This document shows, in pieces, positions 14,740 through 24,063 of a stretch of DNA of 64,000 nt. The position numbers were made by a program, and so were the translations under genes. The stretch is from Tillandsia leiboldiana (Eukaryota; Streptophyta; Magnoliopsida; Poales; Bromeliaceae), in contig CM055076.1 in assembly GCA_029204045.2 (NCBI GenBank), positions 22,606,743-22,670,742 of the forward strand, in the 5' to 3' direction. Numbering within the stretch: position 1 is the stretch's first letter; every line of letters starts with the position of its first letter. The notes under the pieces are model-generated. The model was not told where the DNA came from. It saw only the letters and a program-made list of their open reading frames with translations, and did no database searches.

Positions 14740-17700
14740 CCAGGGCTCCGACAATCGAATGAGATCGCCGGAGGCTAAGGGTTGTGCCATAGGGGTCCTT
14801 TGGTGGTAGCCGCTGTATAAGAGGGAAAGAAGAAGGGGAAGCTAGGGTTTCTCGCAAAACTCTTACATATATAGATGTTTGATGTGACGATATACAATTT
14901 AGTCCCTCATACTTTGATATTTTGATCCAAGTCCTTGACAGCACGCGCATTTTGCACATAAATATCTCTCCGTCGAATTTCACGCAAACAACGCGTAAAA
15001 TATTGTGCTTTTTTCATAAAAATTGTTGATAAATGCCTTATTTCATGTTTTTCCATAGTTTCACTTTGCCGAAATCGAAATCAGACTTCACCACGACGTT
15101 TAGCGCGATCCGACCGTTCAGGTAGCGATTTTGTTTCTCCAGGATCGGATCTCATTTCATTAAGTTAGTCGTTTCTTTGCAAGAATCCCTCCGAAATTAA
15201 AATTTCAAATTTAAAAATTCAAATTTGAATTTCACAGTTATCATAGCACGAGACCCGACATTGCTCAAGCAGTGGGAGCACTAAGTCGATATATAGCGAA
15301 TCCAGGTTGTGAACATTGGAATGTAATGAAGTGGATCCTCAGGTATTTGAGGGGCACTGCAGATTTCTCACTCTGTTATGGTTTTGCGGGTTTCGAGTGC
15401 GTCAGATATGTGGATGCAGATTTTGTAAGAGATAAAGACAAGAGAAAGTCCACCACGGGTTATGTTTTCTCCATGAGCCGGGTTCTATTAGCTGGGAGTC
15501 GAAGCTTCAGTCGGTAGTCGTTTTGTCGACGATGGTGGCAGAGTACATGGCGGTGGCACATGCTTGTAATGAGGCTATCGGGCTAAAAAGGCTTCTAAGA
15601 GAATTAAAAGTGAAATATGATGTGGTAGGAGTGAATTGTGATAATCAAAGTGCAATACACTTGGCAAAGAATCCGGCGTTTCACTCTCGGACAAAACACA
15701 TTGATATTCACTATCACTTCATGAGAGATGTGGTGGATGAGGGTTTTATCTCATTGTTTAAAGTCCATACAGATGTGAATCCAGCGAATATTTTGACTAA
15801 GCCGGTGACTCGAGAGAAGTTCAATTAGAGCATGACTTCTCTCGGTCTTGGAGATACGTGAGGAGAGTAGGAGTTTGGCAAAACTTCCAATTTGGTGTTT
15901 TATGGAGTTCGATGCATGTCTTTAAGTGGGAGAATTGTTTTTTTTTTTTTTTTTTTTTTTTGAAGTGGGAGAATTGTTGGATTATGTAAATCCATGTTTC
16001 GAGTCGATATCATGGTGAAAACGTCGAAGATTTGAGGTTTCTGAATGTTGGGTAGCAAAACTTTAAGTTTGAGTACCGGTACTATAGACTACCTCAGGAG
16101 TTTTTCAGGAGTTCCTCAAAACCCGGAGATGTGAAAAACTATTTTTTGTACTGTGTATCGGTACTCAAATCTGAGTACCAGTACGCAACTCTTTTTTTGT
16201 ACTATGTACCGGTACTCAAAGCTGAATACCGGTACTCAACTTTGCAACGGGTTGAATATATTGGATTTGACCCTAATTTGATCTAATCTTGTTCTTAGAT
16301 ATTAGGGATTGTTTAGGAACACATTAAAAAGGATTCTTAAGAGGAGATCGACGACTAGAAGTCAATCGGAGACTCATATGGACGGGAAAGATCATTTTCT
16401 ATTAGAATTAGGTTTTTAGCGTTATATTAACTCTTGCGATTATCTTTTCGATATAAGAGCTTTATTGTAGACACCCTAATTGAAAGAAAAACGTGGAGAG
16501 CTTCTAAAAAAATGTTTCTTGTAATACAATCTTACTTCTTATACTTTGGTGTCGTGGATTAATCGAATAACACATTGAGGTGGTCTTACTCGTGGACGTA
16601 GGTCGACACATCGTTGGCCGAACCACGTAAATCTCGTGTTCTCGTGTTCTCTTGTTCGTTTTATTATTTTGTTATTCTCGTGCTTGTTTTTAACAATCGT
16701 CCTCGTCTATTTTCATCTATGAAAGATTCTATTTTCACTGTGCTTGTGTGCTGCGTGGGTTTGAGGTGTGATCGATAACCCCACAACCGGTTCCCCTTAA
16801 TGCATTGTACTAACACTTACTCCTCTTGCTTGGCTGTCTTCGTGCAAACTCAGCTCATCCTTTATCGTGCCCTCCAATCCAATTCTTGTGTGGAAATATC
16901 ACCTAGAATATTAGCTTTCCTTTTTTCACAAACTCCACCATTATTCCAGGATGCTCTAAAATTCATTACCTCTATTGTCAGAATGAGTCACCTGTGGTCC
17001 AATTTTATAACACAAGATTTGCGTATGTTGTTAGAGATTGTCCACCCCATAATAGAACAATTGTAGTTCATGATCTCTTCCTAAACTCCTATTCTTCGGG
17101 ATCCGATTGTATCTTCCTTTACAATTTTACGCACCCCATCCTTGCTATTAATCTTACCCAACTTACATTGAGTACAAAGAAGACATTAACTTCGTTCAAT
17201 TGCTAAAAGATAGAGAGCGACTACAATCAAAATATTTTCGGCGACTCTATGGGTCATGTTTCATGCAAGAATTGCACACTCTTCCTTCCCCAAAATTCAC
17301 AAAACTATCCTGAGAATGATCTTCCTACTTATTGTTCAAGTTCGGGAGACCTCTGGTTTACCTGAAAATTGTCATTTGCTGGAGACTGATAATTAGGGGA
17401 AAAAGTTTACAGCAGAAGATGGAAAAGAGAAGGAAGAAGGGAATAAAATTAGTCGAATCCATTGCGCAAGCCGAACTAAAAACCTTAGATTTTTCAAGAT
17501 TTCAATTCTCACTAAAATTGCTACCTGTAGGGATTTAATCTCTCAAATAAAAAGGAGTTTTTATTAAAGTTTTTGGTCGGAATATTGACACTCCATCTAC
17601 TTCTAAGAAGAAAAAAACCGATGGTCTAAAATTAGAGGCAAATATTAATTTGGTACAAATTTGAGATAAATCAAATCCAATTGCATAAAAACACAAACAA

Positions 17701-19085
17701 AAGTGAAAGAAGTTGACCTGGAATGCAATTTACTTGACACATATCATTATATAGTTTATTTGTGCCACAAATAGGTCCTAAAAGTATTTATTTAGGGTGA
17801 AATTTAGACAGAACATGATGTCAGCTGCAGAATATATACTATTCTACAACTTTGATAATGAATAATGAGATATGCACTCCAAATTTTCTCTACTTATCAA
17901 ATTAGTAGCATGCAACCTTTTCTCAAAAAAAACAATGTCTCTACTTATAGGAGTGCTGGATTTCTTGTAGTGAGCAATTCCAATATTTTGCTTAATCTAT
18001 AGTTGCTGGCCTTTTTTTTTGGCCCCTTTGCAGGTGTCATTGCTGGCATTTCAAGCTTTTTATTATTAGCCCTATTCATTTTCATGTACCTTTTGCGCAA
18101 AAGGCACTTTTCAAAGAAGAGATCAGAAAATGAACAAAGAGTGGAGGCCATTTTACAAAATTATGAGCATTGGGCCCCAAAAAGGTACAACTATTCGGAG
18201 GTAAAGAAAATAACAAAAAACTTCAAAAGTACTGTTGGAAAAGGCGGATTCGGTGCCGTCTTCAAGGGAAAGCTATCTGACGGCCAAGAAGTAGCTGTGA
18301 AGGTCTTATATGAATCTAAAGGAGAAGGTGAAGACTTTGTCACTGAAATTCTCAGCATTAGCAGTACTTCCCATGTTAATGTTGTTATGTTGCTCGGCTT
18401 CTGTTTCGAGGGGTCCAATAGAGCTCTTATCTATGAATTCATGCCAAATGGAACCTTAGCTGATTTTATCTACAAAGACAAATCTAATATGGAAGCTTCA
18501 GTTCGTTGGGAAAAATTACACGACATAGCAGTTGGCATAGCTCGAGGGCTAGAGTATCTGCATCGCGGATGTAATACTCGCATAGTGCACTTTGATATAA
18601 AACCTCATAACATCTTACTAGACAAACAATTTCGTCCCAAAATCGCTGATTTTGGATTGGCTAAATTATGTTCCACAAAAAAGAGTGCTCTTTCGGTGCA
18701 AGGTACAAGAGGAACTCCCGGATATATAGCCCCAGAATTCTGCTTCCCAAACATTGGAGCTATCTCCAGTAAGGCCGATGTCTATAGCTATGGAATGATG
18801 GTACTTCAAATGGTTAAGGGAAGGAATAACATCTGTGCAGGAGTCGAGAATAGTTGTGAAAATTGTTTAGCGTGTTGTATATACAATCATCTAACTAACT
18901 ATGATAATTTAGGAGCTATTGGGGTGACCCTGGAAGCCGAAGAAATCGCAAAAAAATTGATATTAGTAGGGCTTTGGTGTGTACAGATAGTACCTGCCGA
19001 TCGGCCGTCAATGACTCGAGTTGTGGAGATGCTCGAAGGAAGTATAGAATGTTTGCAAATGCCGCCATGCCCTAAGTTGTTTTGA
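7020..19085 (+). CDS. LRK10-like receptor kinase, chimeric gene model with 10 kb intron
   Basis: Exons 7020-7803, 8017-8049 and 18034-19085 join in phase (784+33+1052 nt) to give 622 aa. Start chosen: the ATG at 7020, which opens a signal peptide (MSTPFYFLLFLFLFF). Residues about 25-255 form a Cys-rich GUB_WAK_bind/WAK-associated ectodomain with many N-glycosylation sites and a terminal C-x2-C / CGC cluster. Exon 2 is an 11-residue mini-exon typical of the family. Exon 3 gives a membrane segment (about 274-293) and a Ser/Thr kinase: glycine loop GKGGFG 341-346, Lys362, HFDIKPHN with Asp460 (non-RD, as in LRK10L), DFG 478-480, GTPGYIAPE. The family perceives extracellular cues at the plasma membrane in defence signalling. 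The usual YFPHWIY segment is degenerate here. Intron 2 contains a second paralogue's remains and a copia element, so exons 1-2 and exon 3 probably derive from different tandem copies. Transcription across the intron is inferred. Confidence 0.6.
8573..8657. repeat. Short tandem duplication in intron 2
   Basis: A unit of about 44 bp (acagcttaaata ... ttggggaataagaaaagg) occurs twice in succession with a 4-bp indel between copies. The rest of 8050-9540 is AT-rich. No kinase exon or other coding signal is visible there, which matters for the chimeric-gene reading. Confidence 0.8.
8795..9320. repeat. Diverged direct repeat, two AT-rich copies
   Basis: About 160 bp at 8795-8960 reappears at 9185-9320. 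Shared blocks include acttaatttcaaattatttt and tcaaatttt-aatttttaaatt. The element type is unknown. Confidence 0.65.
9560..9782 (+). promoter_or_regulatory. Promoter/leader remnant of a second LRK10L copy
   Basis: Similar to 6840-6925 upstream of the first ectodomain exon. It ends at 9782, where a copia LTR begins. The matching decayed ectodomain exon resumes at 16801 after the element, so the insertion split this promoter from its coding exon close to the start codon. Confidence 0.55.
9783..10601 (+). repeat. 5' LTR of the copia element
   Basis: Direct repeat of 15975-16800 with scattered substitutions and small indels. It contains inverted GTACCGGTAC-type boxes at about 9880-10050. A shorter solo copy of the same LTR is present at 23457-24024. 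Confidence 0.9.
13942..15245. mobile_element. Nested insertion with 34-bp inverted ends
   Basis: The copia polyprotein stops after a VCT-like codon run at 13941 and resumes with RPDIAQAVGALSRY at 15251. GCACG stands on both sides (13937-13941 and 15246-15250), as expected for a 5-bp duplication. Inside, 14012-14045 and 15212-15245 are inverted repeats (about 29 of 34 positions match; core aattcaaatttgaatttt). The middle is strikingly GC-rich (14046-14830), then AT-rich. The 70 bp before the left inverted repeat may be the end of a gypsy internal region, so a truncated LTR element is an alternative to a TIR transposon. Confidence 0.6.
14682..14738. repeat. (GA)n microsatellite
   Basis: A GA run with one interruption, inside the nested insertion. 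Confidence 0.9.
15975..16800 (+). repeat. 3' LTR of the copia element
   Basis: Matches 9783-10601. It is preceded by the purine tract aagtgggagaat, which itself occurs twice around a T run (about 15925-15974). Confidence 0.9.
16801..17400 (+). pseudogene. Decayed second LRK10L ectodomain exon
   Basis: Across frames this reads as a paralogue of the 7020-7803 exon. Matching text includes IQFLCGNIT, FPFFTNST, NRTIVVHDLFLNSYSS, NLTQLTL, SCKNCTLFLPQN and LPTYCSS. Stops (for example after TLTSFNC at about 17203, and near 17360) and frame shifts break it, and its N-terminus abuts the copia 3' LTR. It is a dead exon inside the intron of the chimeric LRK10L model. Its original partner is most likely the kinase exon at 18034, only 630 bp downstream. 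Confidence 0.8.
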
Positions 19086-19379
19086 CTGTGGAAAATAGTT
19101 GAACTATCATGTAGCTCTTCTAGCTCATTTGTTTAAATGGTTTGTTGTTTTAGCATATTCAAATCTTTTTGTACAACTCCTAACTTATCCTAATTTGTTG
19201 ATTTAGCATATTTAAATCCTTGTGTTTCATGCCTACAATGTAATACCTTATTGAAGAAGAAACTTAGAAAACTTGTATTGAAAAAGCAATGGGCATTTTC
19301 TCTTCTTTCCTCCGGAGAGTACAATTAACCAGTAGAGATAGACCAAGCAGAGTAGAAAATAGAGAAGTGCTTTTCTAGA

Positions 19380-22300
19380 GCTTATGTCCATTTCTTAAAT
19401 TTAAAATTTAACTATTTAAGTGAAATCTGGAATTGAATTTAGATTTATCTCACTTGCAATTTGAAGAACGCAATCAAAAGAGGATCAAACAAAACCACTC
19501 GCTCCGATGGATTTTGTGCAAGATCATAGGATGAAAATTGCTCTAATTCCATAAGCCAAAATGCACTAATTTTGTACACAATGTATTTTTGAGGCAAAGG
19601 CTGAATAATGGATGGTTTCTCTCAATTTTAGCCTAAAATATAAGAGTAAAGTACTATGCTTTGGATTATTTTGTTACTTTCAACAACTGATACATCCTAC
19701 AAAATTTCAATAGGATTGGAGAAGAATCATAATTTAAGAGACATTTGGAGCAGAATTTCTACCGAATTGTATGCAAAATAAGATCTTCCCAAGGCATTTC
19801 CTTTACGTAAGGACTGCCAAAACTGTACTAGTCATAGTACAAGCCACGAATTCTCCATAATAGGGATTCCAACAAGCCATTATTATTTAGCCATATAGTT
19901 TGTAAGTAATTTGAGACAACTTGATAAAGAGAGAATTATGCGATTACTATGACCAATTCACAAACAAATATACAGCAAAAAGATCTTAATGATCAAAGAC
20001 TATGTATGACGGACATTTCTATAAACCTTGTGTGTCCGTTTCGGGCATGTGCATGTCCGTGTCGGACTTGCGTCCGATGTGGACAAACTTTGAACACATA
20101 TTCAATGCGGATCCATAGCACATACAACTGAAATATATATATATACTTCGTGATGTTCTGAAATTTAACTGTCGGAATGGCTACTGTCTTAGCATCTGGT
20201 GGACACTTTTGTTGAGTGCCGGGACAAGTCGGAATCGTTTTGGCACGAAATGGACGCCAAAAAACGATAGGGGAGCCATTAGCGATGATTTCCTGCTGGA
20301 GCAGGATAGGATTTTTGTGCTGAGGGCTCATTGTACCCACCTAACCTCTAATTGGTTTTGCCTTATTCACATCACCTGAGACTTGTCCTTCTCCACTTCA
20401 CTTCTCCTTCTCTTCTTCTCTCCTCCTCTCTTTTTCTTCTTCTCCCTGCGGGCTGGGAGCTGCAGGCAGCAGCAACAGTAGCAGTGAGCAACAGCAACAG
20501 CAACAGCAGCAGCATCTCTTCTTCTTCCTCTTCTTCTTCTCCCTGCGGTCTGGGGAGCAGCAATAACAGCAGCAGCTACAGCAACAGCAGCAGCCACAGC
20601 AGCAGCATCTGGTAGCAACAGCAGGCAGCAGCAGTAGTGAGGTGGAAATCGAGCTGAATTGAAGCTTCTAATTGCTCAATTGGGTCTTGCTCGAGGTTTA
20701 GCTGAAGGAGGAGGGTTTGTAGATCATTTCTTATAGCAGAATTTCAGGTTAGTTTGGGCGGAATTGAAGTATTTTGAATTTATGAGCTGAAATCGGAATT
20801 TCGTTGGATTTTTGTTAAATTTCTTCTTCTGATTCTTCTAGCTGAGCCATTGGTGGATTATGCTGGATTTTCTTTCAATCCCTGTTGATTTGGAGCTACT
20901 CTCAGCTGGATTATGAGGTAGGTTGATCGAATTTTGAGTTGTTTGAATTTTCAGAGTCGAATCGAATTTTCGTTAGATTTTTTTAAATTCCGATTTTTCA
21001 AGCAGTGTTGTTGTTGGATTTTTGGAGGTTTTAGTGATCTTTCCTGCTGGTTTAGAGTAGTGAGGAGGTGCCTCAGGAGTTTCGATTCGTTCCGTTGTTG
21101 GAATTGTGAATTGAGGTTGGTTTAATTTATCGAATAAAACGAAATCCCTCCTATGTCTATATATCTAGCATGATGGTTGCCAGTGTTAATCATCCAGATT
21201 TAATTGAGGTTCTATTCATGTTATCATGCTTCTAGATATCAGCATTTGGTAGTAAAACAATGGACCTATGAATGTGAGTTCATCTAAATATAACACAATA
21301 ATAGTAACCAGCATGTGAGTAGAGATTATGGTATTTAACATTGTTTCATATTCACATATCACCTACAATATGCATTTTTTATGTCAGGTGGATTGACATT
21401 GTCTTTCCTTATTATACCATGATTAGCATGTAGTGATCAGTTGACATAGTGTACGATGATTTTATGTCCGGGCTATGCGGCGGTAACTTTTAGTGTATTA
21501 ATTGGTAGACTGATTAGCAATGTATGTGCCGTGGGTTGATACGGCGATTCCGATTGGACTGTTTATGTCCCAGATTGTGCTTAGAGCACGTGGATAGTAT
21601 TGTCATGATCATGTTGATCATCTGTATTGACTATAGCATATATGTGTCGTATTTAAACTTGATAGAGATACATCATTTACTCAGTGGGATCGCGCCCTCG
21701 AGTGCCGCTCTGGAGTATGGCTTTAGCACGTTGATGTTGTAGCAGCCCTGGTGGGCGACCTACATATTAACCGGCCACCTGCAAAAGTGGTGTCGTGGCG
21801 GTAGGTAGGCACAGGCTTGACCGGACCCTTGAGTCAGCCAGTGAGATTGGGTTATGATTGTGAGCACCCGATAGTTAGTTGATACATATATATACATTCA
21901 ACAATTTCCTCTCGAATCAACCGTTCCTAGTGCAAGTGGCAAAGGGATTGGTGGTTGATACTCGTGACCCGAGTTCGAAGCCTAGTTGCTTCACATTTCC
22001 AGCTAAAAGTTTATTTCAAAAATAAACGAAGCGGGCAAAAAAAAAAAACAATTTCCTCTCGAGCATCTCTAGTATAGAGACATGGTAGTTATAGAGTTTC
22101 ATTCTATCTTTTACTTATCTTGTTGTACGGTAAATCATCTTTACTTTATACTTTTAGTAAATCTAGTGGGTAGATCGTCATCGTCAGTGACTGACCTCAT
22201 TAGGACTATTGGTTTAGTAGTTCCCACGGCCTCTGTTGTTGCTCTTTTCTGTTTTAGAGCTCTCTGTACTTGTTGCTGCTTCAGACCGAGGTAAAGAGAT

Positions 22301-22905
22301 TGCAGATTAGTTAGCGTCTCCTATTTGAGCTGACGGTGATAGAGAAGTACCACATAGTTGATGGTTTTTTGTTAGCATATTGTACATACTTGGGACTGGC
22401 TAGGCCAGCGTTTATATATTTTTTTATCAGTTTTCGGAGGTGCAGTTGTATTTTCGTTGTAATGTATGTACAGTATAACTACAGGTTTTAGTTGTTTATT
22501 TATTACCAACTTTGATATATGTTAGCAGTAGATGTTTTTAGCAGATTTTGCATGTTTTGGACGCTTTGTATGCACGGGGCTTCCTATGTGTGTGGTGGAT
22601 CTGTTGGCGAGATCGAATTTTCGCTACAACCCGGGACGTGACATACATATTTTAAATTTATTTTATAATGCATATATAATGTAAGATGATAAATATTTTA
22701 GTTTTTTTTATGAATGCATATAAATTTTTTTAGACGATATAAATAAATTATGTATAGTGGAGAATTTTATTCTTAAAAATATGAATTATCAATAAGATTT
22801 TAATTAACTTTTATTTTTACGAAAAATATAGCAATATTTTACCAAAATTAATATTTTATATATAATAAATATATTATTATATTAATATTATTATATTTTA
22901 TTAGC
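19380..22905. repeat. Large duplicated segment, copy 2
   Basis: Direct-orientation partner of 372-3783. It begins 295 bp after the kinase stop codon. It differs by a SINE insertion at 21916-22047, an extra 20 bp or so near 20310 and many point changes. Like copy 1 it has a CAG/pyrimidine block (20375-20615) and an LTR-like end (CGTGACA near 22643). No gene is supported in it. Confidence 0.8.
21916..22047 (+). mobile_element. tRNA-type SINE with perfect target duplication
   Basis: ACAATTTCCTCTCGA flanks the insert (21901-21915 and 22048-22062), and copy 1 preserves the empty site near 2942-2960. The 132-bp body has a Pol III A box (TAGTGCAAGTG at 21928), a B box (GTTCGAAGC at 21973) and a 3' end aataaacgaagcggg followed by poly(A). 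A relative with its own duplication lies at 40192-40349 on the other strand. Confidence 0.9.
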
Positions 22906-23320
22906 GGTGTTTATATTAAGTCCGTGTTCTAATTTTTTTTGAAAGCTATCGAATCGTCGTGTTCAAGTCATGTCATATCTCGTATTCCGTAGCAGTGTCA
23001 CGTGGATCAAAGCCTCCATGCCAAAGAAATGGCTGAACCTAAGAAGAGAGTACTATTCAGCTAATAAAGATTGAGATATGTTAGACATATGTTGAAAAAT
23101 CTGGTTAGTAAGGAGTAAAAAGATTTTACAAGGTAGAAAGTAAACATTGAAAGGAATTCTACAAAGTGCTACGAAGAATCAACACTATGGAGAAAAGCTC
23201 ATCATTATAAATAACAAGAAATCTATACATCTTTATACGAATCCAATGTGGCGGATTGCCCTCCTCCCAATCCACATGGCAAACTCCCATTCTTTGAGCT
23301 GTCACTCTTAAATTATTGAA
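22906..23320. other. No gene seen
   Basis: Unclassified sequence between the duplicated segment and the MITE. The start (cgtgttcaagtcatgtcata) suggests more repeat debris. Confidence 0.4.
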
Positions 23321-24062
23321 TAATGCTAGGAATACACCCAAAAGTAGGTATAAATCCTACAGTAACTGACCCATCGAAGGATGAGATTCTTTTTGCTAAT
23401 CATATTATATGACTAGTGGACAGCTCTCCATCCTTGAATGGATGGGGAGTAAGATGTGTTGGATTATGTAAAATTATGTTTCGAGTCCATATGGATTTGA
23501 TCCAATCTTGTTCCTAAAGATTAGGGATGATTTAGAAATATCTTAAAGATAATTCTTAAGAGGATACGGACGACGACTAGAAGTGATTTAAAAACTCGGA
23601 TGGACGGTGGAGATCGTTTTCTATTAGAATTAGGTTTTTAGAGTTATATTAACTATTGCGATTCATCTTTTATTTCATTGGGGCTTCATTGAAAAATCCT
23701 AATTGAGAGGAAAAACGTGGAGAGCCTCCGTGAGAGAGTTTCTTGTAATCTAATTTTACTCCTTGTACTTTTGTGTCGTGGATTAATCGAATAACGCATT
23801 GAGGTGGTCTTGCCCGTGGACGTAGGTTGACACATTGTTGGCCGAACCACGTAATTCTTGTGTCCTTGCATTCCCTTATTTGTTTTATTTCTTTAGTTAT
23901 TCTCGTGCTTGTTTTCTACAATCGTTTTCGCCTACTTTCATCTACGGAAGATTCTGTTTCCGCTGCGCTCGTGTGCTGTGTGGGTTGAGATGTGCTCGAT
24001 AACCCCACGGCCGGTCCCCCTTCAAGATGTGCACCTACTTTAGAGTATACATGTAGTAATTA
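23321..24062. mobile_element. MITE split by a solo LTR
   Basis: The left end (taatgctaggaatacaccca, aagtaggt) and the right end read backwards (aattactacatgtatactct, aaagtaggtgca) form an inverted pair. The family resembles the small MITEs at 39831 and 47318 (aatgcta...tgtacac). A solo LTR with AGATG duplication interrupts it. The outer target duplication could not be settled. Confidence 0.5.
23457..24024 (+). repeat. Solo copia LTR with AGATG duplication
   Basis: Same family as the LTRs at 9783 and 15975, from TGTTGG to CCCCCTTCA. AGATG flanks both sides (23452-23456 and 24025-24029). It is about 258 bp shorter than the full LTR because the block holding the GTACCGGTAC dyads is missing. Confidence 0.88.
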
Positions 24063-24063
24063 C

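Larger units (their letters stand above)
10625..15831 (+). pseudogene. Copia gag-pol remnant
   Basis: Fragments appear in canonical copia order. Gag starts near 10650 (DGANFALWKLKIQ, with frame breaks). A CCHC knuckle CWNCEKLGHMKKDC lies near 11334 and a protease motif WILDSGASFHMT near 11509. Integrase follows (RSDNGGEY, then GTSQQNGVAER near 12260-12375), then reverse transcriptase text (KFKARLV-like near 13225, VDDMVVARN near 13588). RNase H is at 15251-15828 (TMVAEYMAVAHACNEA, CDNQSAIHLAKNPAFHSRTKHI). Many stops and frame shifts break it. The reverse transcriptase/RNase H boundary is interrupted at 13942-15245 by another insertion. Confidence 0.88.
9783..16800 (+). mobile_element. Degenerate Ty1-copia LTR retrotransposon
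   Basis: LTRs lie at 9783-10601 and 15975-16800; both begin TGTTG. The 5' LTR ends CCCCTTCA and the 3' LTR CCCCTTAA. Flanks TGCAG (9778-9782) and TGCAT (16801-16805) look like a decayed 5-bp target duplication. A primer-binding-like TGGCATTGGAGC at 10604 resembles the initiator Met tRNA site. The LTRs contain several dyads built on GTACCGGTAC, and a purine-rich tract lies at 15963-15974. The interior is riddled with stops and carries a later 1.3 kb insertion, so the element cannot encode its own proteins. It lies within the long LRK10L intron, between the second copy's promoter and its ectodomain. Confidence 0.9.
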
